Of a stretch of 64,000 nt of DNA, positions 1-7,863 are shown in pieces. The translations under genes were made by a program, and so were the position numbers. The DNA is from Actinokineospora pegani (GTDB lineage: Bacteria > Actinomycetota > Actinomycetes > Mycobacteriales > Pseudonocardiaceae), in NCBI RefSeq assembly GCF_009745975.1, contig NZ_WHOL01000113.1, positions 62,001 through 126,000 on the forward strand, read 5' to 3'. Positions within the stretch are counted from its first letter, which is position 1. Each line of letters starts with the position of its first letter. The notes beneath the pieces were generated by a model, which ran no database searches, was not told where the DNA came from, and was given only the letters and a program-made list of their open reading frames with translations.

Positions 1-501
1 GATCCACGCGTCGTGGTCGGGGGTGGGCTCGCCCGCCGGGTTCGCGCTGGTCGCCAGGGCCGTGATGGCCCGGTCCGCGCCGATGACGGCGGTGACGCCC
101 GCCTCGCCGAAGACCAGCTCGGCGCGCTCGTCGGGGTCGTCGAAGTCGACCGGGACGTAGGCCGCCCCCGCGGCGAGGACGCCCAGGATGGACACGTAGA
201 GGTCGGCGGTGCCCGAGGGGGCGCGCACGCCCACCCGGTCGCCGAGGCCGACGCCGTGGGCGCGCAGCGCGTCGCGCACCGAGGACACCTCGTCCAGCAG
301 CGCGGCGTAGGTCAGGACCGTGCCGCCGTCGTCGACCGCGTCCGCGCCGGGGTGGCGGCGGGCGGTGGCGGCGAGCACGTCGAGCAGGGTGCGCGGGGCG
401 CTCTCCGGGCCGGACCGGAACACGGCCAGGCCGCGCTCGACGGCGACGTCGAACGGGTCGGAGGCGTGGAGCAGGGACGGCGTGTGGTCGACGACCGTCA
501 T
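1..501 (-). CDS. NRPS-like adenylation enzyme, Pls/PosA type, N-terminal part
   Basis: The gene reads leftward from an ATG at 501 and runs off the window edge after 167 codons with no stop. The visible protein is the start of an amino-acid adenylating (AMP-binding) domain. It has an N-terminal linker, the GLGDRVGVRAPSG and AAGAAYVPVD core motifs near residues 95-120, and at the edge the HDAWI that normally precedes the phosphate-binding FTSGSTG loop. From memory the spacing and wording (RTLLDVLAATARRHP, LVFGEAGV) match Pls/PosA-family single-module synthetases, which resemble the epsilon-poly-lysine synthetase. Those enzymes activate and polymerise an amino acid at the membrane. The substrate cannot be read because the specificity pocket lies outside the window. 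It diverges from padR. Confidence 0.8.
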   Translation of the reverse strand, partial: MTVVDHTPSLLHASDPFDVAVERGLAVFRSGPESAPRTLLDVLAATARRHPGADAVDDGGTVLTYAALLDEVSSVRDALRAHGVGLGDRVGVRAPSGTADLYVSILGVLAAGAAYVPVDFDDPDERAELVFGEAGVTAVIGADRAITALATSANPAGEPTPDHDAWI

Positions 502-674
502 CGCTGCGTTCGCATTTCTCACCTTTTCGGTGTTCAAGGACAAGCCTGACCAGCGCACATTACCGGTGGTCACGAGGCTGAGGCGGGCTTTGCCGGGCTG
601 TTCGTGGCATGTTTCACACCAGTGGGTTACGTGTAACAGGCTGTGTTTTCAGACGATTGTTGATTTCGTTCTCC
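502..674. other. Divergent intergenic region between the NRPS and padR
   Basis: This stretch is clearly more AT-rich than its surroundings. It holds a perfect 12-bp palindrome GTTACGTGTAAC at 626-637. It presumably carries the leftward NRPS promoter. I see no gene in it. Confidence 0.45.
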
Positions 675-755
675 GATATCTGTCTTGATCATGTTTGTGC
701 GCAGGGGATTCACTTGATATCGGTAGGCGATATCGAAGCCTGATATCCTGAGTCG
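675..755 (+). promoter_or_regulatory. Candidate PadR operator/promoter with phased GATATC sites
   Basis: GATATC occurs at 675-680, 716-721, 729-734 and 742-747, and the last three are spaced exactly 13 bp apart. The first pair of that trio forms a perfect inverted repeat GATATCG-N5-CGATATC (716-734). A TATCCT -10-like hexamer (744-749) overlaps the last site and ends 6 nt before the padR ATG. No Shine-Dalgarno sequence is visible, so a leaderless transcript blocked by its own product is likely. Confidence 0.5.
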
Positions 756-1061
756 ATGGATGTGGTCAAAGACTTCCGGAACGGGGCGCTGCGGCTGCGG
801 GTGCTGCACCTGGCGGGCAGCGGCGAGCCGCACGGCGCCGTGCTGTCCGCGCACCTGGCCGCCTCCGGCCACCAGGTCTCGCCGGGCACGCTCTACCCGC
901 TGCTGCACCGCCTGCAGGAGGCAGGCCTGCTGAAATCCCGCTCGGAGGTCGTCGACGGCAGGCGGGTGCGCCGGTACCGGAGCACCAAGCGCGGCCGCCG
1001 CGCGCTGGCCGACTGCCGCGCCGTCCTGGCCGCGCTGAGCGAGGACGTGGCCGCCGAATAG
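756..1061 (+). CDS. PadR-family transcriptional regulator
   Basis: This is a 101-residue winged-helix protein of the short PadR type, with no extended C-terminal dimerisation domain. The body carries the family pattern: DFRNGALRLRVLHLA in helix 1, VSPGTLYPLLHRLQEAGLL as recognition helix and wing entry (about residues 41-59), and RRVRRYRSTKRGRRAL as the wing. Family members are usually ligand-responsive repressors of themselves and neighbours. The ATG start follows an operator-like array directly and has no ribosome binding site. Only 11 nt separate it from the xdhC-like gene, so the two are probably cotranscribed. The divergent NRPS could also be under its control. Confidence 0.88.
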   Translation: MDVVKDFRNGALRLRVLHLAGSGEPHGAVLSAHLAASGHQVSPGTLYPLLHRLQEAGLLKSRSEVVDGRRVRRYRSTKRGRRALADCRAVLAALSEDVAAE

Positions 1062-1072
1062 AGAATCAGGAC

Positions 1073-2170
1073 ATGCGCGACGTCCTGGACGAGCTGACCC
1101 GGCGGCTGGCCGCGGGCGAGCCCGTCGCCGTGGCCACCGTGGTGGCCACCTTCTCCTCCGCCCCCCGCCCCCCGGGAGCGTCCCTGCTGGTCACCGCCGA
1201 CGGGACGGTGTCCGGCAGCGTGTCCGGCGGGTGCGTCGAGGGCGCCGTGTACGAGCTGGCCCGCGAGGTCCTCGACACCGGCCAGCCCGTGCTGCGCCGC
1301 TACGGCGTGTCGGACGACGACGCGTTCGCCGTGGGGCTGACCTGCGGCGGGACCATCGACATCTTCGTGGAGCGGATCGAGCCGGGCGCGCTGCCCGGCC
1401 TGGCCGAGTCGGTCATCGCCCGCGAGCCCGTCGCCGTGGTGGTCGTGGTCGAGCACCCCGAGCTGACCGGCGAGCGCCTGCTCGTGTGGCCGGACCGGGT
1501 CCACGGCACGACCGGGGCCGCCAGGGTCGACGCGGCGGTGGTCGACGACGCGCGCGGCCTGCTCGCCGCCGGGCGCACCGGCACCCTGCACTACGGCCCC
1601 GACGGCCAGCGCCGGGGCGAGGGCCTCTCAGTCTTCGTCAACGCCTTCGAGCCCCCCGCCCGGATGCTGGTGTTCGGCGCCATCGACTTCGCCGCCGCCA
1701 TGTCCCGCATGGGCGCCTACCTCGGCTACCGGGTGACCGTCTGCGACGCCCGCCCCCTGTTCGCCACCCCCGCCCGCCTCCCGTCCGCCCACGAGGTCGT
1801 CGTCGACTGGCCGCACCGCTACCTGGCCGCCGAGATCGAGGCGGGCCGCACCGACCCCCGCACGGTCGTCGCCGTCCTCACCCACGACCCCAGGTTCGAC
1901 GTCCCCCTCCTGGAGGTCGCCCTGCGCGCCGACCTCGCCTACGTCGGCGCCATGGGCTCCCGCCGCACCCACGACGACCGCGTGTCCCGGCTGCGCGAAG
2001 CAGGCATCACCCCCGCCGACCTGACCCGCCTGTCGTCCCCCATCGGCCTGGACCTGGGCGCCAGGACCCCCGAGGAGACCGCCGTCTCCATCGCCGCCGA
2101 GATCATCGCCCTGCGCTGGGGCCGCGGCGGCGAACGCCTCCGCGAGCTGACCGGCCGCATCCACGGCTAG
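1073..2170 (+). CDS. XdhC/CoxI-family molybdenum-cofactor insertion protein
   Basis: This 365-residue protein has both XdhC domains. The N-terminal XdhC_CoxI domain (about 10-90) contains GSVSGGCVEG with Cys54. The C-terminal Rossmann domain (about 195-340) contains MLVFGAIDFAAAM, VLTHDPRFD, and YVGAMGSRRTHDDR. Family members bind and sulfurate molybdenum cofactor and load it into xanthine dehydrogenase or CO dehydrogenase-type enzymes. No molybdoenzyme subunits lie beside it, so it is an orphan here and its client must be elsewhere. It follows padR by 11 nt, which suggests PadR control. The Moco synthesis cluster is about 21 kb downstream. Confidence 0.88.
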   Translation: MRDVLDELTRRLAAGEPVAVATVVATFSSAPRPPGASLLVTADGTVSGSVSGGCVEGAVYELAREVLDTGQPVLRRYGVSDDDAFAVGLTCGGTIDIFVERIEPGALPGLAESVIAREPVAVVVVVEHPELTGERLLVWPDRVHGTTGAARVDAAVVDDARGLLAAGRTGTLHYGPDGQRRGEGLSVFVNAFEPPARMLVFGAIDFAAAMSRMGAYLGYRVTVCDARPLFATPARLPSAHEVVVDWPHRYLAAEIEAGRTDPRTVVAVLTHDPRFDVPLLEVALRADLAYVGAMGSRRTHDDRVSRLREAGITPADLTRLSSPIGLDLGARTPEETAVSIAAEIIALRWGRGGERLRELTGRIHG

Positions 2171-2171
2171 A

Positions 2172-2216
2172 CCGTGTCCGGAAAGCCCACGTTCGCGGCA
2201 GCCGCACCGAACACGG
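2172..2216. terminator. Stem-loop between convergent genes
   Basis: CCGTGTCCGG (2172-2181) pairs with CCGAACACGG (near 2207-2216) apart from one G-U. It sits in the 47-bp gap between the convergent xdhC-like and ATP-grasp genes. There is no clear T-run. Confidence 0.45.
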
Positions 2217-2217
2217 C

Positions 2218-2979
2218 CTAGCCGCGCAGAAACCGCCGATCGCTCGCGCGCACCTCATCCGGCGGCCCCGCCGCCCGGAGGACGACGTCCAGGGCCCGGT
2301 CGATGTCGCTGGCGTACGGGTTGGCGAACCACGCCATGTTCGCCTCCACGACGGCCGGTGCGCGGTCCGGCCCCGCGAGCCCGACGTCGACCACGACCGC
2401 GCTCGGCAGGGTCGCGCCCGCGTCGTCCACCAGGTCCTCGACGAATCCGCGGACCCGCGGGTCGTCCAGCGGGCGCTGGTCGGCCCGGCCGAGCGCGGCG
2501 TACTGCGAGCCGGTGTGGACCTCGCCGTCGAGCAGGTACAGGCGGAACTCGACGGCGAAGTCGACGATCTCGCTGACCAGCACGGGCGTGTCCGGCGGCA
2601 GGTCCGCCGTGGTGGCGGCGAGGGCTGTCCCGTCCGGGTAGACCGCCGCGGGGAAGTCCTTGGAGCTGGGCGGTTTGACGAAGGCGGGTCGGTCGAGGGC
2701 GTGGGCCCGGTCCAGCGGCACCAGCCGGACCTCCCGGCCGGTGAAGCGCCGGGGCAGGTCGACCAGCCAGGTGTCCGGCGGTTCGAGCAGCGCCACACCG
2801 AGGCCCGCGCCCGCGTGGTCGGCGAACAGCGGACCGCCGTAGTAGTGGCGGCGGCCGGGGGTGTCCAAGGTGCCGATGGTCATGCCCCGCCCCCGCGCGG
2901 CGGCGGCGAGGCGCGCCGCGGCGGTGGTGGGCGACCTGCGCATCACCAGCACCCGGTGGTCGCGCGCTGAGTGCTCCAC
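2218..2979 (-). CDS. ATP-grasp domain-containing protein
   Basis: This 253-residue protein starts at a GTG (2979) with GGAG about 9 nt upstream. The C-terminal two thirds resemble the ATP-grasp-like DUF4343 group: FVKPPSSKDFPAAVY for nucleotide binding, VLVSEIVDFAVEFRLYLLDG in the central sheet, and VVVDVGLAGPDRAPAVVEANMAW with the acidic and Asn metal ligands near the end. Such proteins ligate a carboxylate to an amine or thiol with ATP. The substrate is unknown. The upstream flavoprotein gene ends 14 nt before it on the same strand, so the two form a small operon. The family assignment is from memory of motif order. Confidence 0.72.
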   Translation of the reverse strand: MEHSARDHRVLVMRRSPTTAAARLAAAARGRGMTIGTLDTPGRRHYYGGPLFADHAGAGLGVALLEPPDTWLVDLPRRFTGREVRLVPLDRAHALDRPAFVKPPSSKDFPAAVYPDGTALAATTADLPPDTPVLVSEIVDFAVEFRLYLLDGEVHTGSQYAALGRADQRPLDDPRVRGFVEDLVDDAGATLPSAVVVDVGLAGPDRAPAVVEANMAWFANPYASDIDRALDVVLRAAGPPDEVRASDRRFLRG

Positions 2980-2993
2980 AGCAGGGACTCCGC

Positions 2994-3419
2994 TCAGTCG
3001 CTGACGCCGCTGTGCGCCACGACCTTGGTGATCTGGCCGAAGACCAGCAGCTCACCCGGCACGGCGTTGCGCTTGCCGAACTCCTCGGCCCGGTCCGAGC
3101 CCATGTAGCGGGCGGCGAGCCGGATGCTCCACGGCAGCATCTCGTCCACGTCCTCGCTGATCCGCGCCTCGGCGTGGAACAGCACGTAGGCGAACGGCTC
3201 CTCCTCCAGGTCCACGCACAGCGCGAACCGGGCGTCGCGGCGCAGCGCCTTGCCCTTGAGCGTGCCCGCGCCGGTCATGAAGACCAGGCGGTAGCCGTCG
3301 ACCAGGAACCACACCGGGGCGATGTGCGGGGAGCCGTCCTTGCGGGTGGTGGCGAGCTTGCCGGTGCGGGTGCCGTGGTTGGCGAACCCGGTCCACTCCG
3401 CCTGCGTCATGGTGTGCAT
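2994..3419 (-). CDS. PPOX-class FMN/F420-dependent oxidoreductase
   Basis: The 141-residue split-barrel protein belongs to the pyridoxamine-5'-phosphate-oxidase-like superfamily. Family landmarks are GKLATTRKDGSPHIAPVWFLVDG (cofactor-phosphate strand pair), LKGKALRRDARFALCVD and the C-terminal ELLVFGQITKVVAHSG. The start at 3419 is preferred because GGAAGG lies 8 nt upstream. A second in-frame ATG (3410) lies three codons on. In actinomycetes these small proteins use F420 or FMN to reduce diverse substrates. It heads a two-gene operon with the ATP-grasp protein. It diverges from menC, and the two start regions lie within 25 bp of each other. Confidence 0.82.
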   Translation of the reverse strand: MHTMTQAEWTGFANHGTRTGKLATTRKDGSPHIAPVWFLVDGYRLVFMTGAGTLKGKALRRDARFALCVDLEEEPFAYVLFHAEARISEDVDEMLPWSIRLAARYMGSDRAEEFGKRNAVPGELLVFGQITKVVAHSGVSD

Positions 3420-3443
3420 GGCGCCAGCCTTCCCCAGGGCAGG

Positions 3444-4391
3444 ATGGGGCGCATGCTCGTGTACTCGATCCCCATGCGGTCCCGGTTCCGCGGCATCACC
3501 GTGCGCGAGGGGCTGCTGCTGCGCGGAGCCGCCGGGTGGGGTGAGTTCTGCCCGTTCGAGGACTACTCCGACGCCGAGTCGGCGCCGTGGCTGCTCAGTG
3601 CCCGCGAGGCCGCCGACGAGGGGTGGCCGGAGCCGGTGCGCGACCGCGTGCCGGTGAACTGCACCGTTCCCGTGGTGAGCCCGGCGCGGGCGGCGGAGAT
3701 CGTCGCGGCGTCGGGCTGCGCCACCGCCAAGGTCAAGGTCGCCGACCCGGGGATGGCGCTGGCCGAGGACCTCGACCGGGTGGCGGCGGTGCGCGAGGCG
3801 CTCGGGTCCGGTGGGCGCATCCGGGTCGACGCCAACGGCGCGTGGGACGTCGACACGGCTGTCTCGGCGATCAAGGCGCTGGAGCGGGCGGCCGGGGGCC
3901 TGGAGTACGTCGAGCAGCCGTGCGCGTCGGTGCCGGAGCTGGCGGCGGTGCGGCGGCGGGTGTCGTCGCCGATCGCGGCGGACGAGTCGATCCGGCGGGC
4001 CGAGGACCCGTTGCGGGTGGCGGTCGCGGGGGCGGCGGACATCGCGGTGGTGAAGGTGGCGCCGCTGGGCGGGGTGCGGCGGGCGTTGGCCGTGGCGCAG
4101 GCGTGCGGGCTGCCGTGCGTGGTGTCGTCGGCGGTGGAGAGCAGCGTGGGGCTGGCGGCCGGGTTGGCGCTGGCGGGCGCGCTGCCCGCGCTGGACCACG
4201 CGTGCGGGCTGGCGACGACGTCGTTGCTGGTCGGGGACACCGTGGCCGAGCCGTTCGTGGCCGAGGGCGGCTACCTGCCGGTGCCGCGCACCGCCCCCGA
4301 GCCCGACTTCGCCGAGGCGGGCGCGGACGTCCGGCGGCGCTGGCTGGACCGGCACGACCGGGTGTCCGCGCTGGTCGCCACCGATCAGTAG
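3444..4391 (+). CDS. menC: o-succinylbenzoate synthase
   Basis: This enolase-superfamily enzyme of about 315 residues dehydrates SHCHC to o-succinylbenzoate in menaquinone synthesis. The catalytic set is intact: the KVKV motif with Lys96/Lys98, metal ligands Asp129 (DANGAW), Glu157 (EQP) and Asp180 (ADES), and the second catalytic Lys204 (VVKVAP). Two in-frame ATGs compete, 3444 and 3453. The latter (MLVYSIPMRSRF) matches the usual N-terminus better, but neither has a strong Shine-Dalgarno. The serine hydrolase gene follows after 9 nt. No other men genes are visible. Substrate promiscuity (N-acylamino-acid racemase activity) is known in this family and cannot be excluded. Confidence 0.88.
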   Translation: MGRMLVYSIPMRSRFRGITVREGLLLRGAAGWGEFCPFEDYSDAESAPWLLSAREAADEGWPEPVRDRVPVNCTVPVVSPARAAEIVAASGCATAKVKVADPGMALAEDLDRVAAVREALGSGGRIRVDANGAWDVDTAVSAIKALERAAGGLEYVEQPCASVPELAAVRRRVSSPIAADESIRRAEDPLRVAVAGAADIAVVKVAPLGGVRRALAVAQACGLPCVVSSAVESSVGLAAGLALAGALPALDHACGLATTSLLVGDTVAEPFVAEGGYLPVPRTAPEPDFAEAGADVRRRWLDRHDRVSALVATDQ

Positions 4392-4400
4392 GGTCGGCCC

Positions 4401-5204
4401 ATGCGTTTGATCGAGGACTGGCCGGTCGACAACGCCGCCGCGGCCGTGGTGCGCGGCGGCGAGGTCGTGGACAGCCACGGCGACCAGGGGCGGCGGTACC
4501 CGCTGGCCTCGGTGACCAAGCCGCTGTCGGCCTACGCCGTGCTCATCGCGGTCGAGGAGGGCGCCCTGGAGTGGGACCAGCCCGCCGGGCCCGAGGGCGC
4601 CACCGTGCGCCACCTCATCGCCCACACCGCCGGCTACGCCTTCGACTCCCGCGCCGTCCAGGCCGCACCGGGCGCCCGCCGCATCTACTCCAACGCGGGC
4701 TTCGCCGTCCTCGCCGACACCCTCGCCGAGGCCTCCGGCATCGCCTTCGCCGACTACCTGGCCGAGGCCGTCTTCGCCCCGCTGGGCATGACCGACTCAG
4801 CCCTCGAGGGCCCGGCGGGCTCCGGCGCGGTGTCGACCGCCGCCGACCTGGCCCGCTTCGCCGCCGAATTGCAGAACCCCACCCTGGTCAGCGCGGGCCT
4901 GGTGGCCGAGGCGACCCAGGTCGTCTTCCCCGACCGCGACGGCGTGCTGCCCGGCTACGGCAGCCAGAAGCCCAACGACTGGGGCCTCGGCTTCGAGATC
5001 AAGGACGGCAAGGCCCCGCACTGGACCGCCGAGGGCAACTCCCCGCGCACCTTCGGCCACTTCGGCCAGTCCGGCACCTTCCTGTGGGTGGACCCCCAGG
5101 CGGGCCTGGCCTGCGCCGCCCTGTCCGACCGCGCCTTCGGCCCCTGGGCGATCGAGGCCTGGCCCCCGTTCAGCCAGGCCGTTCTGGACGACAACCCCGC
5201 CTAA
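4401..5204 (+). CDS. Serine hydrolase, class C beta-lactamase fold
   Basis: The 267-residue protein has the penicillin-binding/beta-lactamase catalytic set: Ser37-Val-Thr-Lys40 (SxxK) after YPLA and Tyr96-Ser-Asn98 (YxN) in RRIYSNAGF. The HFGQSG segment near the C-terminus takes the place of the KTG box. No signal peptide is seen, so it is probably cytoplasmic and closer to esterases or D-aminopeptidases than to antibiotic-inactivating enzymes. It lies 9 nt after menC and is likely cotranscribed. Its TAA stop interleaves with the stop of the convergent small gene (5201-5204). Substrate unknown. Confidence 0.85.
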   Translation: MRLIEDWPVDNAAAAVVRGGEVVDSHGDQGRRYPLASVTKPLSAYAVLIAVEEGALEWDQPAGPEGATVRHLIAHTAGYAFDSRAVQAAPGARRIYSNAGFAVLADTLAEASGIAFADYLAEAVFAPLGMTDSALEGPAGSGAVSTAADLARFAAELQNPTLVSAGLVAEATQVVFPDRDGVLPGYGSQKPNDWGLGFEIKDGKAPHWTAEGNSPRTFGHFGQSGTFLWVDPQAGLACAALSDRAFGPWAIEAWPPFSQAVLDDNPA

Positions 5205-5368
5205 GCGGGCACCCCGGGCGACGCGGGCGGGTCGGAGTCCGGAACCGGGTCGGGCTCGGCGTGGTCGCCGAGCGCGCGCTCGGCCAGCTCCTTGGCCTCG
5301 TCGATCGTGTGCTGGCTCTTGTCCAGCAGGCGTCCCTCGGTGTCGCGTTCGACCGGCTGCTCACTCAT
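5201..5368 (-). CDS. Small acidic conserved hypothetical protein
   Basis: This is a 55-residue acidic protein beginning MSEQPVERDTEGRLLDKSQ, with an amphipathic centre (IDEAKELAERALGD) and a Pro/Asp-rich tail. I do not recognise a family. The ATG at 5368 lacks a clear ribosome binding site. The frame could extend upstream to 5401, but the composition changes there. It lies directly downstream of the XPB gene on the same strand (25 nt), so it may be the last gene of that transcript. The stop overlaps the stop of the convergent hydrolase. Confidence 0.5.
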   Translation of the reverse strand: MSEQPVERDTEGRLLDKSQHTIDEAKELAERALGDHAEPDPVPDSDPPASPGVPA

Positions 5369-5393
5369 GCCCGACAGGTACCCGGCCCCGTCG

Positions 5394-7055
5394 TCAGCCA
5401 ACCTCGGGGATCGGCGGGCCGAGCAGGTCGTCGGCGTCGCAGATGCGGTAGGCGTACCCCTGTTCGGCCAGGAAGCGCTGGCGGTGCGCGGCGTAGTCGG
5501 TGTCCAGGGTGTCGCGGGAGACGATCGAGTAGAAGTGCGCCTGGCGGCCGTCGGCCTTGGGGCGCAGGATGCGGCCGAGGCGCTGGGCCTCCTCCTGGCG
5601 CGAGCCGAAGGTGCCGCTGACCTGGATCGCCACCGTGGCCTCCGGCAGGTCGATGGAGAAGTTCGCCACCTTGGACACCACCAGGGTGCGCAGCTCCCCG
5701 GAGCGGAACCGGTCGAACAGCTCCTCGCGCTCCTTGTTCTTCGTCGACCCCTGGATGACCGGGCAGTCCAGCGCCACGCCCAGCTCGTCGAGCTGGTCGA
5801 GGTAGGCGCCGATGACCAGCGACGGCTCCTGCGGGTGCCTGGCCAGGATCTGCCGCACCACCGGGATCTTGGTCGCCGCCGTGGAGCACAGCTTGTAGCG
5901 GTCCTCGGCCTCGGCCACCGCGTACTTCAACCGCTCGTTCTCGGTCATCGTCACCCGGACCTCGGTGCAGTCCGCGGGCGCGATCCAGCCCTGCTGCTCG
6001 ATGTCGCGCCACGGGACGTCGTAGCGCTTCGGGCCGATCAGCGAGAACACGTCGCCCTCCCGGCCGTCCTCGCGGACCAGGGTGGCGGTCAGGCCCAGGC
6101 GGCGGCGGGACTGCAGGTCGGCGGTCATCCGGAACACCGGCGCGGGCAGCAGGTGGACCTCGTCGTAGACGACCAGGCCCCAGTCGCGGGAGTCGAACAG
6201 CTCCAGGTGCCGGTACTCGCCCTTGGACTTGCGGGTGATCACCTGGTAGGTCGCGATGGTGACCGGGCGGATCTCCTTGCGCTCGCCGGAGTACTCGCCG
6301 ATCTCCTCCTCGGTCAGCGACGTGCGGGCGATCAGCTCCCGCTTCCACTGCCTGCCGGAGACGGTGTTGGTCACCAGGATCAGCGTCGTGGCCTCGGCCT
6401 TGGCCATCGCCGCCGCGCCGACCAGCGTCTTGCCCGCCCCGCAGGGCAGCACGACCACGCCGGAGCCGCCCGCCCAGAACGAGTCGGCCGCCATCCGCTG
6501 GTAGTCGCGCAGCGCCCAGCCGTCCTCGGCGAGCTTGATCGGGTGCGCCTCGCCGTCGACGTAGCCCGCGAAGTCCTCGGCGGGCCAGCCCACCTTGAGC
6601 AGCATCTGCTTGAGCCGCCCGCGCTCGCTGGGGTGCACCACGACGGTGTCGTCGTCGATGCGCTCGCCCAGCATCGGGGCGATCTTCTTGTTGCGCAGCA
6701 CCTCCTCGAGGACCGCGCGGTCCAGGGAGGCCATCGTCAGCCCGTGCACGGGGCTGTTCTGCAGCGTCAGCCTGCCGAACCGGCCCATCGTGTCCACGAT
6801 GTCGATCAGCAGCGGCTGCGGCACCGGGTAGCGGGAGAAGGTCGACAGCGCGTCGACCACCTGCTCGGCGTCGTGCCCGGCGGCGCGCGCGTTCCACAGC
6901 GCCAGCGGGGTGATCCGGTAGGTGTGCACGTGCTCCGGGGCCCGTTCCAGCTCAGCGAACGGCGCGATCGCGGTGCGGGCGTCCCGGGAGCTGGGGTGGT
7001 CGATCTCCAGCAGCAGGGTCTTGTCGGACTGCACGATCAGCGGGCCGTCGGTCAC
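5394..7055 (-). CDS. Bacterial XPB/Ssl2-type DNA repair helicase
   Basis: This 553-residue superfamily 2 helicase starts at a GTG (MTDGPLIVQSDKTLLLE), matching the usual length and N-terminus of mycobacterial XPB. The N-terminal damage-recognition-like region (1-165) is followed by Walker A LPCGAGKTLVG (motif I), the DEVH box (motif II), LTATLVRED (motif III) and motif VI QRLGRILRPK. It unwinds DNA 3'-5' in an ATP-dependent manner. Its exact repair role in bacteria is uncertain. In M. tuberculosis the gene sits next to the XPB-associated protein gene. Here that partner lies 12 kb away. It is divergent from the LppU-like genes. Confidence 0.93.
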   Translation of the reverse strand: MTDGPLIVQSDKTLLLEIDHPSSRDARTAIAPFAELERAPEHVHTYRITPLALWNARAAGHDAEQVVDALSTFSRYPVPQPLLIDIVDTMGRFGRLTLQNSPVHGLTMASLDRAVLEEVLRNKKIAPMLGERIDDDTVVVHPSERGRLKQMLLKVGWPAEDFAGYVDGEAHPIKLAEDGWALRDYQRMAADSFWAGGSGVVVLPCGAGKTLVGAAAMAKAEATTLILVTNTVSGRQWKRELIARTSLTEEEIGEYSGERKEIRPVTIATYQVITRKSKGEYRHLELFDSRDWGLVVYDEVHLLPAPVFRMTADLQSRRRLGLTATLVREDGREGDVFSLIGPKRYDVPWRDIEQQGWIAPADCTEVRVTMTENERLKYAVAEAEDRYKLCSTAATKIPVVRQILARHPQEPSLVIGAYLDQLDELGVALDCPVIQGSTKNKEREELFDRFRSGELRTLVVSKVANFSIDLPEATVAIQVSGTFGSRQEEAQRLGRILRPKADGRQAHFYSIVSRDTLDTDYAAHRQRFLAEQGYAYRICDADDLLGPPIPEVG

Positions 7056-7176
7056 GGTTGCGCTCGCTCCCTCACTCGACTGCGACAGCACAGTGTGCCA
7101 AACATCCCGGGAAGCCTGCTCGTCGCTGATCCGCGCCCGCCCGCTAGCGTGCCACCGGAACCCGCTGGAGGCTGCC

Positions 7177-7728
7177 TTGAGCGACGACGCGCGCGACGAA
7201 GACCTCATCCCCGCCCTCTCCGACACCGACCAGCCCGCCCCGCCGAGCAGGCGCAAGGTGCTGTTGTCCTGGTGGGCCATCGGGATCAGCACGCTGGCGG
7301 TGTTCGTCCTGGCCTTCCTGGCCCTGCGCTACCTGATCCCGGACGGTTCCGACGAGGCGACCTGCGCCGTGGTCCAGGGCGCGGACGAGGACGCCGCGCT
7401 GACCGAGCTGGACTGCTCCGACGACGCGGCCACGTGGCGCGTGGCCACCACCGGCGACGCCGCGGGCGGCTGCGCCGAGGGCGCCTACCGCGAACTGCGC
7501 TCCGGCAGCACGCTGACCTGCCTGATGCCCAACTTCCAGGCGGGCCGCTGCTACGCCCCCGACGACCCCAACCGCGCCTTCGTCGTCACCGACTGCGCAG
7601 ACCCCGACGCCATCCGGGTCACCGAGGTGTTCGAGGGCTCGACCGACACCACCCGCTGCCCGGACGGCAACGGCCTGGGCTACCCCGACCCGCCGGTCGC
7701 CTTCTGCCTGGAGACCACGGGCGCCTGA
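7177..7728 (+). CDS. Membrane-anchored eight-cysteine protein (LppU-like), paralogue 1
   Basis: This 183-residue protein starts at a TTG (7177) preceded by GGAGG with 5-nt spacing. It has a short acidic cytoplasmic N-terminus, one transmembrane helix (about 28-51, VLLSWWAIGISTLAVFVLAF) and an outside domain with eight cysteines. The cysteine spacing parallels that of the next two genes: first half Cys-x16-Cys-x18-Cys-x15-Cys, a nine-residue gap, then a second set of four. I read all three as LppU/SCO3897-like proteins of unknown function. The oxidised envelope domain should form four disulfides. It is divergent from XPB, and the two promoters share 121 bp. Confidence 0.7.
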   Translation: MSDDARDEDLIPALSDTDQPAPPSRRKVLLSWWAIGISTLAVFVLAFLALRYLIPDGSDEATCAVVQGADEDAALTELDCSDDAATWRVATTGDAAGGCAEGAYRELRSGSTLTCLMPNFQAGRCYAPDDPNRAFVVTDCADPDAIRVTEVFEGSTDTTRCPDGNGLGYPDPPVAFCLETTGA

Positions 7729-7863
7729 CCCCCGCTCCGCACCGCGCGAAAGGGCTGGTTGCCCACCCACACCGCCAGGACGCGCGTTAGATTGCACCGC
7801 CTGAACGCGACCTCCGCGAGCGGCGCCCCTCCCCTTGCTCACCGATGCCGAAGGTGCACCCCG

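Noticed and set aside
13-549. Plus-strand open frame over the NRPS
   Set aside because: It is antisense to the clear adenylation domain on the minus strand.
5292-7790. Very long open frame antisense to the XPB gene
   Set aside because: High GC keeps opposite-strand frames open. The protein is low-complexity and Arg/Ala/Gly-rich with no domain, while the minus strand encodes intact XPB.
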